NCBI GenBank assembly: GCA_947175425.1
Contig: CAMWMR010000008.1
Span: forward strand, 22,346-86,345
DNA from: an uncultured Porphyromonadaceae bacterium
GTDB lineage: Bacteria; Bacteroidota; Bacteroidia; Bacteroidales; Muribaculaceae
DNA length: 64,000 nucleotides
Direction of reading: 5' to 3'
This document shows, one piece after another, positions 28,991-37,671 of the stretch (the stretch's first letter is position 1; each line of letters starts with the position of its first letter). The translations under genes and the position numbers were made by a program. A model generated the notes under the pieces. That model saw nothing but the letters and a program-made list of their open reading frames with translations. It was not told the origin of the DNA and made no database searches.

Positions 28991-29602
28991 TTAAATTATT
29001 TCGTTGTTATATTTCATTCTTCGGCCGAGTACGGTGCAGAAAATCATCTGAATATCTTTTACAAATGAGTAATTATCAAGATAATAAAGATTTATCCGCA
29101 CTTTGTCGGGGAAAATTACCGTGTCGTTGTATTTCTGCGGGTCGGGCTGTCGGGCGAGCAAGTCCTCCTCGTCCCTGTATTTGAGCGATGCCGGGCCTGT
29201 TATGCCGGGACGCAGCTCCAGCACCTTCCTGTCGTTTCCTGTGAGACTGTCGGCATAGCCCGGCACATCGGGACGAGGGCCTACAAAACTCATATCGCCA
29301 ATAAGCACATTCCAAAGTTCGGGCAGTTCATCGAGTTTGTAATGACGCAGTTTGGCGCCGAGGGGCGTTATGCGACTCTCGCCGGCCACGGAAACCGACG
29401 AGCCTCCATGCCCTACCGTCATCGAGCGGAATTTGTACATTGTGAACAGACGTCCGTTGCGCCCGACACGCTTTTGTGTAAAAATCACCGGCCCTCCCGG
29501 CATTTTAATACGTATCAGCACGGCCACCACCAAGAGCACCGGCCACAAAACCAACAAGCCTATAAGCGCCATAAGCCTGTCGAAGATAAATTTAAGTGTC
29601 AT
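28991..29602 (-). CDS. PglC-like monotopic phosphoglycosyl transferase (initiating sugar transferase)
   Basis: This enzyme transfers a sugar-1-phosphate from UDP to undecaprenyl phosphate, starting the repeat unit of the polysaccharide. The 203-residue size and single N-terminal re-entrant hydrophobic segment (about 8-30) match the small PglC branch and not the large WbaP form. Seen motifs are FTQKRVGRNGRLFTMYKFRSM, LDELPELWNV with the catalytic Asp-Glu dyad, MSFVGPRP and LRPGITGPASL. It lies between LicD and the aminotransferase, directly abutting the licD stop. Confidence 0.94.
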   Translation of the reverse strand: MTLKFIFDRLMALIGLLVLWPVLLVVAVLIRIKMPGGPVIFTQKRVGRNGRLFTMYKFRSMTVGHGGSSVSVAGESRITPLGAKLRHYKLDELPELWNVLIGDMSFVGPRPDVPGYADSLTGNDRKVLELRPGITGPASLKYRDEEDLLARQPDPQKYNDTVIFPDKVRINLYYLDNYSFVKDIQMIFCTVLGRRMKYNNEII

Positions 29603-30469
29603 TTAAAACAAATATTTTTCGTCAGATCGGTCCGAATACTCCTGTTGTTCGAGATTCCAACATGAAGCATGCTGTTCATACTTGATTCTTTCGGGAGACG
29701 GCGGTTTCATATAATCGCCAAATCGCGCAGCGAGGAATCGCTCCAATCCTGCCGCTACATTAAGTTCTATTGTTTCAAACGGCACTCGTTTTGAATGCAC
29801 AAAATCCTCATAACGATATTTGCCGTTTTTAAAAAGTGCTTTACCAAGGAAATTACAGAAATACGCGGTTTTTGTATCGCGCCAACGATATACCTGTTTT
29901 AATCCGAAATCCAACAAGAATCGTTTTGGCAGTATTTTGGCAGCTTTGACAATCAAGCCTGCCATTCCTCCGCGACGATTATACGGCTTATTGGCAAGCC
30001 CCTTGACAATTAAATACTTTGCCCAAATGTATTGCCAACGTTGAGCAAGTGCATTATCGGGGCATGTATGCAGTATAAATATATCCACATATACCCCGTG
30101 ATGAATTTTCCAGCCTTTTATAATTTCTTCTTCGTAGTAAGAGTTATTCAACCGCAGTTTGGCTGTAATAACACGACCGTTTGAGGCTCCAAGTTCCTGT
30201 AACGTATAATTGTTCTTGTCGCCATACTTGTTAAACGCGTCCCGGAACGCTTCGTATTCCGACGGAGTCATGAACACATCAAGGTCATCATCCCAAGGAA
30301 TAAAACCACCATGGCGTTTGGCTCCTAAAGCCGAGCCTCCCATCAAACGGTAATTGATATCGTGTTCAAAACATAGCCGGTCGATGTACTGTGCAATGTT
30401 AAGAATTACATTCTGAAGATCCTTAAGGCCATAGGTATCTTCTGTTTCTGCACGCATGAGTTTATTCAT
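29603..30469 (-). CDS. LicD-family phosphotransferase
   Basis: LicD proteins attach phosphocholine or related phospho-alcohols from CDP-activated donors to surface glycans. The 288-residue protein has the family core LMGGSALGAKRHGGFIPWDD followed by DLDVFM, with the metal-binding Asp residues, near residue 40-60. The N-terminus (MNKLMRAETEDTYGLKDLQNVI) also fits. Two genes upstream is a TagD-like cytidylyltransferase, which would make a CDP-alcohol donor, so transfer of phosphoglycerol is a reasonable guess. The 3' end abuts the PglC-like gene and the 5' end overlaps the next gene by 8 nt. Confidence 0.88.
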   Translation of the reverse strand: MNKLMRAETEDTYGLKDLQNVILNIAQYIDRLCFEHDINYRLMGGSALGAKRHGGFIPWDDDLDVFMTPSEYEAFRDAFNKYGDKNNYTLQELGASNGRVITAKLRLNNSYYEEEIIKGWKIHHGVYVDIFILHTCPDNALAQRWQYIWAKYLIVKGLANKPYNRRGGMAGLIVKAAKILPKRFLLDFGLKQVYRWRDTKTAYFCNFLGKALFKNGKYRYEDFVHSKRVPFETIELNVAAGLERFLAARFGDYMKPPSPERIKYEQHASCWNLEQQEYSDRSDEKYLF

Positions 30470-31676
30470 ACTTCATTCTTTTATCCATTACTTTTCTTAT
30501 TATCTTCCTTAAAAAACCGGGCATACCGTAGTATAGGTCGAATATCCATTGTCGTTTGGATACAAAATGCGCCTTCACAATATCGTCAAACGACATTGTT
30601 TGCAAATCCCGGAATAATTCGGCTCGTTCCGGTTTCATTTTTGTAGGGCCGTGAAGACATCCATTCTCTCCGGCAACTTGATTAAACGTGAATTCTTTTG
30701 TCCATACCTTTTCGACATCAATTATATCGCGCATCAATTCATGACCTTTTTGCGTGTTTACAAGCACCTCCGAGAGCCCTTGTTTTGGATCCAATGAAGG
30801 CTCCAGCTTATCAATACCCCAAAAGTCGCCCAAAGTAATATCGCCGCTTCTTTCAGAACGCGCCCATTTACATGTATAGCATGACGGGCGCAAAGTAATG
30901 TATTTTTGGAACCCGAAATAGAAAGGAAATTGATAATGCAATCCGTTTACGTTCTTTTGCTTTCCGTTAACGGAACATTGGCATGTAAATGCTTGCGGAT
31001 GCAGAGCTCCTTTATATTTTGAACGGAATATGAAACGGTTAACCTTGCACTTGTTCTTTTTTTCAAACCAAGCAATTGATTTATCGAACAAATCCTGCGA
31101 CGGCACTCCGTGGCATATTAAATCTATTAAATACAGATTTCGGTTTTCACCTACATAATTTCGCAAAGCATTACACTGACACGGCGTGCCGCAAAAAAGC
31201 GTCAAAGTACCGTTTTTCAAATCCTTTGCAATTTGCTTGAAACAGCCACTTGTATCGCTTTGAAGATATTTCGACCGCAACAACGGTTCCAAACCGACTA
31301 TTGTTGTAGCACATATATGCCTGAGCTGCAGATTATCATCGAATGCCGCACCCCATACCTTGCCACCTTTATTTATAACCGATTCTGCAATAAGGCCAAA
31401 CAGCCCTCCTGACGAGCCAGCTTGCCTTGCTGTGTTCGACAAGGCAAAAGCGGCCATAACATTATCCGGAACATTGTTGAAATCCTGTTTCAGCTCGGGG
31501 CAAGTTTTTGTACATTTACCACAATGAATACAGGTATCATTATTGACGCATGGATAAAGGAATCCCTCGTTATCTTTATTGAAACTAATGCAGGAAACGG
31601 GACATACATCACCGCAGGCACGGCAACCGCAGCAATCGTTATGTGGCAGAATACTGATATTCGGATTATTTGCCAT
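30462..31676 (-). CDS. 4Fe-4S / coenzyme F420 hydrogenase beta-subunit-like protein
   Basis: The 404-residue protein begins with two ferredoxin-type cysteine clusters (CCGCRACGDVCPVSC and CIHCGKCTKTCPE). They are followed by the FrhB-type domain (segments SSGGLFGLIAESV, GTPCQCNALRNYV, LIDLICHGVPS, CYTCKWARSERSGDITLGDFWG). Proteins of this type are often found in Bacteroidetes capsule and LPS clusters, sometimes beside pyruvyl transferases, and are thought to reduce a sugar or lipid intermediate. The reaction is not known. No F420 biosynthesis is implied. It overlaps its neighbours at both ends. Confidence 0.85.
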   Translation of the reverse strand: MANNPNISILPHNDCCGCRACGDVCPVSCISFNKDNEGFLYPCVNNDTCIHCGKCTKTCPELKQDFNNVPDNVMAAFALSNTARQAGSSGGLFGLIAESVINKGGKVWGAAFDDNLQLRHICATTIVGLEPLLRSKYLQSDTSGCFKQIAKDLKNGTLTLFCGTPCQCNALRNYVGENRNLYLIDLICHGVPSQDLFDKSIAWFEKKNKCKVNRFIFRSKYKGALHPQAFTCQCSVNGKQKNVNGLHYQFPFYFGFQKYITLRPSCYTCKWARSERSGDITLGDFWGIDKLEPSLDPKQGLSEVLVNTQKGHELMRDIIDVEKVWTKEFTFNQVAGENGCLHGPTKMKPERAELFRDLQTMSFDDIVKAHFVSKRQWIFDLYYGMPGFLRKIIRKVMDKRMKYE

Positions 31677-32082
31677 TTCGCTCTCTAAGCATTGTAGAGC
31701 TTATGCCATCGGTATGAGGCAGAAAAACAACATCTACACCAACGGTTGTGAATTTTTCCACGTATCCGTTATATAAGTCGGAACCTTTCCATTCACTTCC
31801 GTGAAACATAACATCGAAGTTCAAATTTTTCCATGCTTCGAATTTATCCATTGATTCCTGGGCAACCACTTCATCGACATAGCATATCGCCTCAACAATT
31901 GCAGCCCTGTCGGCAAACGGAATAACCGGTTTATGATGTTTATACGATTCAACAACTTCATCGGTACTAACACCAACTATCAGATGTTCACATTGTTCCT
32001 TGGCACGACGGAGGATGTTGAGATGACCGATATGGAACATGTCGAACACACCGGTCGTGTAACCGATTTTATACTTTTTCAT
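31666..32082 (-). CDS. glycerol-3-phosphate cytidylyltransferase-like protein (TagD type)
   Basis: This 138-residue nucleotidyltransferase of the cytidylyltransferase-like family has the HxGH motif GVFDMFHIGHLNIL at residues 11-24, GVSTDE in the middle and a C-terminal TDGISSTMLRER that matches the RTxGISTT motif. The length and these motifs are those of TagD, which makes CDP-glycerol from CTP and glycerol-3-phosphate. With LicD in the same operon it probably supplies the phospho-alcohol decoration of the polysaccharide. Other CTP-dependent donors such as CDP-ethanolamine cannot be excluded. Confidence 0.88.
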   Translation of the reverse strand: MKKYKIGYTTGVFDMFHIGHLNILRRAKEQCEHLIVGVSTDEVVESYKHHKPVIPFADRAAIVEAICYVDEVVAQESMDKFEAWKNLNFDVMFHGSEWKGSDLYNGYVEKFTTVGVDVVFLPHTDGISSTMLRERNGK

Positions 32083-32202
32083 ATTTGATGATTGATTGGT
32101 GAGAATAATGTTTCAGGTTATTTCCTGAATTTTCAAGTCGGAGAAATTACATCTGTTTCTATTATTCTTTTCTCCGGCCTGTTATAAGTTAATGGCAGTA
32201 AT

Positions 32203-33033
32203 TTACTTTCGGAACAGCTTTTGAAAGATGAATCCTCGAAGTTTGTTGGGCATGGCAACCTGTACGGCAAAGCGACCCATTGTGTTATAGGCATAGCGTG
32301 GAATAGAAATTATGCCGTTACGGAGCATATACCATTGCAGACGAGCCTCGCTTTTAAAATATCGCCAGCCGCCGCGACGTTGGTACATTTCTTTCCCAAC
32401 CCTAACGTTAACGAGGTTCTCCTGAATGTTATGGAATTTATATCCCGCCTGAGCCAAACGTATCCACAGGTAATAGTCCTCCTCGCAGTACCAGTCGATA
32501 AATCCGCCCACGGCCTCTACATCGTTTTTACGGTACATAACCGTAACCAGATTCATGGGGCAGCGGCTTTTAAGATATTGCCTGATTTCGTTTTCATTTT
32601 CGGGGACTACACGCTCGCCAACTACATTCAAAGGCGTATCTATAAACTCTTTTATAAGCCCTCCTATTACCGATACTTCGGGATGCTCCTCGAACGCTTT
32701 AAGCTGTACTTCAAAACGTTGAGGCACCGAAATATCATCGGCATCCATAACTGCCACAAGATTGTGTGATGCAGCTTCAAGGCCTGCTTGCCGAACTGCC
32801 GCATGGCCTTGGTTTTTGCTGAAACGGACGAATTTTATTACTTCAATTTCGTCTTTTAAAACTCTCAGCGTGGTTTCAAGCTCGTCGGGAATGGGACCGT
32901 CAACGACAATTATTATTTCGGAAGGCTTTACACTCTGGTTTGTATATATGCTATGGACAGCTTCGGCAAAGTCGGGCGCCTTATCGTTGCGATAGACCGC
33001 CATACATACCGAGAATTGTTTACAGTCGCTCAT
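32203..33033 (-). CDS. family 2 glycosyltransferase
   Basis: This GT-A fold inverting glycosyltransferase has 276 residues. SVCMAVYRNDKAPDFAEAV and IIIVVDGPIPDE form the nucleotide-binding half, VAVMDADDISVPQRF holds the DxD metal site near residue 96, and EEDYYLWIRLAQAG supplies the catalytic-base region. It has no membrane segment. It would add one sugar to the repeat unit on the cytoplasmic face. Donor and acceptor are not predictable. The start overlaps the preceding GT gene by 4 nt. A 120-nt spacer follows, with an 8-bp hairpin (CGGAGAAA with TTTCTCCG on the minus strand). Confidence 0.9.
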   Translation of the reverse strand: MSDCKQFSVCMAVYRNDKAPDFAEAVHSIYTNQSVKPSEIIIVVDGPIPDELETTLRVLKDEIEVIKFVRFSKNQGHAAVRQAGLEAASHNLVAVMDADDISVPQRFEVQLKAFEEHPEVSVIGGLIKEFIDTPLNVVGERVVPENENEIRQYLKSRCPMNLVTVMYRKNDVEAVGGFIDWYCEEDYYLWIRLAQAGYKFHNIQENLVNVRVGKEMYQRRGGWRYFKSEARLQWYMLRNGIISIPRYAYNTMGRFAVQVAMPNKLRGFIFQKLFRK

Positions 33034-33833
33034 CGTTTGCTGAAATATCCTTTAATAATATTGATATATGCTTTCAAAGGAGTGATATCGGATTTATAGA
33101 AACTGCCATGAGTGAACACCCAATAATTTATATATGCGAATCCGGTTACAGCTCCCATGGCACGTCGCGATGCCCACCCGATATTTTGAAGATGCGCCGG
33201 GGTGTAGCCTTTGAACCATTGGCTTTCGCCGGGATTGACAGTGGCTATGCACTCGGGCGAATAGTACATAGAGGCACCTGCTCTGCGGAAATCGAGCATG
33301 AATTTATTCTCCTCTCCGCCGCCATTACCGGTGCCGCTGCCCATTTTTTCATCGAAAAGAATTCCGAACTTTTTAAGGCTCGACAGCTTAAATGCAAGCT
33401 GAAGCGATGAGGTGTTTAATATTTGCTTGAATTTCAGCGTTTTTTGCTCGGCAGGGTATATTTTTTTGTTTTTAAGGTCGTTGCGAATCAACGAAAACGC
33501 AATAATATCGGCTGTGGGAATACGTGAAAAAGCTCCGGAAATTATTGATTCAATATTATCGTGAAAGGTTTCATCGTCATCGGCGAGCAAGCAAATGCTG
33601 TTTTCAGGCGCATTCCTCAAAGCCATGTTGCGGCTTCTCGACAGCCCCCGCTCGGTAGTTGAAATAAACCGACACCACTTTTTTTGCCCGAATTTGTTTG
33701 TAAACGTAAAGTCTTCGGTTTTATCAACATCACACTGGTTAACCACAATAATGTTAGATTGAACGTTACTTCGTTCCAGAATCGAGTGGTCGTGCTGAAA
33801 CATGCACGACATTAGAATTACAATATCTGCCAT
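33030..33833 (-). CDS. glycosyltransferase family 2-like protein
   Basis: The 267-residue protein resembles a GT2 subfamily common in Bacteroidetes capsule loci. It starts ADIVILMSCMFQHD, has ERGLSRSRNMALRNAP and LLADDDETFHDN (the DxD region), then SGTGNGGGEENKFMLDFRRAG. The N-terminus lacks the classical GT2 PxYN motif, so it is a divergent member. It is coupled to the next gene by a 4-nt overlap. The region upstream contains the stub of a degenerate gene. Confidence 0.82.
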   Translation of the reverse strand: MADIVILMSCMFQHDHSILERSNVQSNIIVVNQCDVDKTEDFTFTNKFGQKKWCRFISTTERGLSRSRNMALRNAPENSICLLADDDETFHDNIESIISGAFSRIPTADIIAFSLIRNDLKNKKIYPAEQKTLKFKQILNTSSLQLAFKLSSLKKFGILFDEKMGSGTGNGGGEENKFMLDFRRAGASMYYSPECIATVNPGESQWFKGYTPAHLQNIGWASRRAMGAVTGFAYINYWVFTHGSFYKSDITPLKAYINIIKGYFSKR

Positions 33834-33838
33834 CGATT

Positions 33839-34003
33839 TTATATATGTAATGCTTTAGAAGCTGCCGTACGCAGCTGCATAAAAAGGTATGCGAGCAGTA
33901 ATGACGCGGGAATTGAAAGTACAAGGAAAAGCCACAGAGGAATTTGCCAAAGCTCCGAAGCTACCGTAAAAAATTTGAAATGGATTAGATAACAGTAAAA
34001 GGC
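33839..34003 (-). pseudogene. 3' remnant of an acyltransferase-3 (O-acetyltransferase) gene
   Basis: The minus strand between two GT2 genes has 54 open codons ending in TAA at 33839. They read AFYCYLIHFKFF, then ELWQIPLWLFLVLSIPASLL and LAYLFMQLRT. The FYxYLIHF motif followed by a final membrane helix is what the C-terminus of membrane O-acyltransferases of family 3 looks like. Just upstream an in-frame TAA follows IGK, and no start or further coding sequence exists before the adjacent gene. It is therefore the truncated end of a lost gene. The surrounding 218-nt gap has no other content. Confidence 0.65.
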
Positions 34004-34051
34004 TTATTTACCAATTTTATGTTTGATATTATATGATAAATCTATTATCAA

Positions 34052-34939
34052 TCAATTTGTATGTATATGTGATATTAAGCTATTAGCCAAAGGGGTGAAG
34101 AACATTTTAGGGGATAACGGCACATAATTAACCAAAATTCTCAGAGCGTCTGTAATGTCTTTGTTTTTTAAATAAGACATAAAAACAGACCCATAATGGA
34201 ATGCGTAACATTTTTTGGCAAATCCCGGTTCTGATAATTCAATTGATTTTATTGCTTTGTCAAATTTTGACAAGAAATAATTTTTTAGTTCTTCGTAGCG
34301 TTTTCCGGATATAATGTTTTCGCCATCATTCACTCCAATTTCAAAAAGCGGTTTTAGAACAGGAGCAATTAATCCTCCATTTGCAAAATATCGTAACAGC
34401 AGTTCGTAGTCCTGATGCCTTTTAAAATTTTCGTCGAATCCACCAATTTTAAGGAGCGCATTTCGTCGAAACATCAGAGATGGAGTGAACATATAGCTTT
34501 TCCCCATGAGTATTTCTCGCGAAAGCGAACCTGCAGGAATATCTGAAGAAATTAATAATCCTTTACGAAATCCTTGACAATATACTGCTTCATATTCCGG
34601 ATGGGACAAAAGAAAATTCCGCTGCAACTCGCATTTTTCGGGGTAAAACCAATCATCATCATCAAGAAAAGCAATAAATTCAGCGGATGAAGCAAAAATT
34701 CCTGTATTTCTTGCTGCAGCGCCGTTGCGGTTTTCCTGGTGGATAATATATTTAACGCGCTTATCGTCTGAGAATTCCTCAATAATTTCAGCAGTTGCTA
34801 TTTGAGCAGGAGACCCGGCTCCATTATCGTCAACTACAATAATTTCAACATCGCTGAATGTTTGAGATAGTACGGATTTTATAGCTCTTGCAAGAGCTCC
34901 GCGATTTTTATACGTCGGTATTATAACAGAAATTTCCAA
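34052..34939 (-). CDS. family 2 glycosyltransferase
   Basis: This is a classical GT2 enzyme of 295 residues. ISVIIPTYKNRGALARAIKS and IIVVDDNGAGSP are followed by AARNTGIFASS and FIAFLDDDDWFYPEK with the DxD metal-binding site near residue 95, and FKRHQDYELLLRY carries the catalytic-base region. It adds one residue to the capsule repeat unit; the sugar is unknown. The 5' end overlaps the Wzy gene by 32 nt. The base composition is clearly more AT-rich than the housekeeping genes, as in the following two genes. Confidence 0.92.
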   Translation of the reverse strand: MEISVIIPTYKNRGALARAIKSVLSQTFSDVEIIVVDDNGAGSPAQIATAEIIEEFSDDKRVKYIIHQENRNGAAARNTGIFASSAEFIAFLDDDDWFYPEKCELQRNFLLSHPEYEAVYCQGFRKGLLISSDIPAGSLSREILMGKSYMFTPSLMFRRNALLKIGGFDENFKRHQDYELLLRYFANGGLIAPVLKPLFEIGVNDGENIISGKRYEELKNYFLSKFDKAIKSIELSEPGFAKKCYAFHYGSVFMSYLKNKDITDALRILVNYVPLSPKMFFTPLANSLISHIHTN

Positions 34940-36152
34940 GAGCGCAATATCGATTAATTGTAAGATACATAAATAACCACAATGGAGCTAATGATATAAT
35001 CGTTATAGACAAGCATCCAAAGATAAAGTATTGTAAATATAGTATAGGGATTATTGCAAATGACGGTTGTCTCCTCATTACTATCCACCCCATACGGAAA
35101 GTTATAGCATTAATAATCAAGAAAATTATTCCTCCGAATATCCCTAATGCCATAAATTGCTCAACAATTATATTATGAACATAAATTTTTCCCGGAATTA
35201 GATAGGAACTGCCAAATATCGGATTCCTCAGAAACAGCTCCCAACCTTCATCCACAAGAGTATCGCGACCCGAGGTATGATTTTGAAGACCGTCTTCGGC
35301 AAATATGGTATTAACAATTCGTTTAAATGGCGTGACACCTATTGAATCAAGATAATCACTCAACCAAAAGAACAAGTCCTTTATGAGATCACTAAACAAG
35401 CATAGAACAATCAATAAAGCACCCACCCAAATATAACGTGGATTTTGAGCTAACAAATATATCGCAAGACAAACAAAGAAAGCGACAAACGGGCCGCGAG
35501 AGCCGGAAAATCCGATGCATACTCCACTTAAAACAATCCAGCCTATCAAGATAGCTTTCTGCAACAGATTCGTTTCTTTTAGCAGATATACAGAAATCAG
35601 AGCCAATGAACAAGCATATTGTCCAAATGATATAGAAAACACGCCAAAACCGCTATCAAACCTGCCATCTCTGGACATATCAACTTCGCCAGCCAAGATT
35701 TTTAATACTGACGCAGACATGCAAATAAATAGAATAACCGCACTATACCAAAATATTCTTTTGATACTAAAATATGCTACGATGTTTCTAAAATATATAG
35801 CCGGCAAAAGCAAACCAAAGAAATAAAAGAAGACTATTGTACTTGGCGATTTATATAAGAAAAATCCTTTACCCGGTTCTATAAAATCGACATACAACCG
35901 AGCAAAAAGCATTAGCTGATAAACGAATATAAATATCCATATAATGGATTGCTTATGCGAAATATTTTTCTTTCTAAATAAAGTAACCACCATCAGACAT
36001 AGCCCGATAATATATACGGCAATTCTTACAATTGTTTGATCTACAAAACTTCCTGTATAAGGTACTAATTCCTGACAGAAAAGGATCAAAACGATGTACC
36101 CTATTAACCTCCCTGTCCAAGAATTGAACGGAGTTACTTTATGATTTATCAT
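34908..36152 (-). CDS. O-antigen/capsule polymerase (Wzy-like, O-antigen ligase family)
   Basis: This 414-residue integral membrane protein has about ten hydrophobic segments. A large loop between late segments contains HTSGRDTLVDEGWELFLRNP and IFGSSYLIPG, the pattern of the Wzy_C / O-antigen ligase domain, and a following HNIIVEQFMALGIFGG carries the conserved His. With Wzx upstream it should polymerise the undecaprenyl-linked repeat units in the periplasm. A ligase role is less likely in a capsule locus. The 5' end overlaps wzx by 4 nt. Confidence 0.85.
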   Translation of the reverse strand: MINHKVTPFNSWTGRLIGYIVLILFCQELVPYTGSFVDQTIVRIAVYIIGLCLMVVTLFRKKNISHKQSIIWIFIFVYQLMLFARLYVDFIEPGKGFFLYKSPSTIVFFYFFGLLLPAIYFRNIVAYFSIKRIFWYSAVILFICMSASVLKILAGEVDMSRDGRFDSGFGVFSISFGQYACSLALISVYLLKETNLLQKAILIGWIVLSGVCIGFSGSRGPFVAFFVCLAIYLLAQNPRYIWVGALLIVLCLFSDLIKDLFFWLSDYLDSIGVTPFKRIVNTIFAEDGLQNHTSGRDTLVDEGWELFLRNPIFGSSYLIPGKIYVHNIIVEQFMALGIFGGIIFLIINAITFRMGWIVMRRQPSFAIIPILYLQYFIFGCLSITIISLAPLWLFMYLTINRYCALGNFCYNTDV

Positions 36153-37669
36153 TTTAGAAACGGAATGGATGATCTGAGTTTTGATAACTGCTTCTTCTCA
36201 AAATCATCTGTTGCAAAAGCAAAAACAAGGAAAATAAAAACAGATGTAAAGAAAATGATTTCAATTACAAATATACCCCAAGAGAAGTATAGTCTGTAGA
36301 CCGACAAATAAAGTATAAACAGGATACATGTAGGCCAAACAACAGGCCAAATGACATTTTTAAACCATTTAAAAATATCGACCCCTATTAGCTTATGCAT
36401 TATGATTATTCTCATAATCGCCGATATCAGCTCCAATATAGCAAATACCCAAAACGCATAAAAAAGTGAAATACGACAATATAAGAGTATCGCAAGAATT
36501 GGCAAGACCGCCAACTTAAATGAATCTACCGACAATGAATATCGTTGGAGCTTTCCATAGGCTTTATTAGCTACGGAAAGTCCGACAGATAAAGAGTCGA
36601 AAAAACTGCTTGCCAAAACCACAGTAGTAAATAGCGTTGCTCTTTCAGGAAGCTCGCCGAGCCACAAAGTTAAAACTTCTTGTAGACGAAAAATTAAAGG
36701 TATAGTAACGGCAGCCATCAAAAAAGAGCAAAATTTACTTACAGTACAAGCGAGTTGAATGGCTAATTCACGATTTCCATTACCTTCAGCTCGAGTCAGC
36801 GGAGGCGCAATAGCATTTAAGAGTGCTGCCGAAATATAATTTACACCGCCGCTTACTTGTGCGGCTATACCATATGAAGCATTTAATACTGTACCGAAAA
36901 ACTTATTTATAACTATTGCAACCCCTTGATTCCTACCGATAATGCAAAATGTGGAATATAATGCCCACCCGGTGAATGATGTCATTGATCTAATAAAATC
37001 CTTGGATAGAACACCTCTGAAGCGTATTGTAAATTCCTCGAATCTAATTCCCGAATAAAGAGCAAATGCAATTAAAGTAAATACATTTATTCCAATCATC
37101 AGAGTTGCATATAGTATAAGCCTATCACCACTATAATCCAATACAAAAAATGCAATCAGAACTTTTAAAACCGCATCTATAATATCGATAAATGAAGTAT
37201 AAACCAAATTTTCATGAGCTACAAGCAAAGCTCGAAATGGCGTTGTTATTAATGTTAAAAATACCATTGTAACCGCACAGTGGTAAACTATACGTGCTGA
37301 AAACAGTCTGTCTTCAGCAATGTTGAGCCATCCATCCAGCAGAAAAAAACCTACACATTCTAAAACAAACAAAGAGATCAAGGCAAACATTAAATGTAAA
37401 AACAGACTGTTCGCAAAGGTTTTTTTTATATAATCCAAAGATCTTGAAGCTTGATTATAAGAAAGAAAGCGCTGGGTAGTAGCGGAAAGAGCATTATTTA
37501 AGAATGACAGCAGCCCGACAATACCCGCCAAGAGCATATAAATTCCATAATCTTCTTCTCCAAGGCCTTGCAAGATTATTCTTGTGGAATAAAACCCAAG
37601 AATAATACCTGCAAAAGTCTTGAGAACCTGCGCTAATGTATTGAGGACTATACGCGATGACGCTTGCAT
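36149..37669 (-). CDS. polysaccharide flippase (Wzx-like, MATE/MOP superfamily)
   Basis: This 506-residue membrane protein has about twelve to fourteen hydrophobic segments. The N-terminus (ASSRIVLNTLAQVLKTFAGI, FYSTRIILQGLGEEDYGIYM) is typical of Wzx/RfbX flippases, which move the lipid-linked repeat unit across the inner membrane. Codons are AT-rich. It lies directly downstream of the nucleotide-sugar dehydrogenase (2-nt gap) and overlaps wzy, forming the core export pair. Confidence 0.92.
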   Translation of the reverse strand: MQASSRIVLNTLAQVLKTFAGIILGFYSTRIILQGLGEEDYGIYMLLAGIVGLLSFLNNALSATTQRFLSYNQASRSLDYIKKTFANSLFLHLMFALISLFVLECVGFFLLDGWLNIAEDRLFSARIVYHCAVTMVFLTLITTPFRALLVAHENLVYTSFIDIIDAVLKVLIAFFVLDYSGDRLILYATLMIGINVFTLIAFALYSGIRFEEFTIRFRGVLSKDFIRSMTSFTGWALYSTFCIIGRNQGVAIVINKFFGTVLNASYGIAAQVSGGVNYISAALLNAIAPPLTRAEGNGNRELAIQLACTVSKFCSFLMAAVTIPLIFRLQEVLTLWLGELPERATLFTTVVLASSFFDSLSVGLSVANKAYGKLQRYSLSVDSFKLAVLPILAILLYCRISLFYAFWVFAILELISAIMRIIIMHKLIGVDIFKWFKNVIWPVVWPTCILFILYLSVYRLYFSWGIFVIEIIFFTSVFIFLVFAFATDDFEKKQLSKLRSSIPFLK

Positions 37670-37671
37670 GA

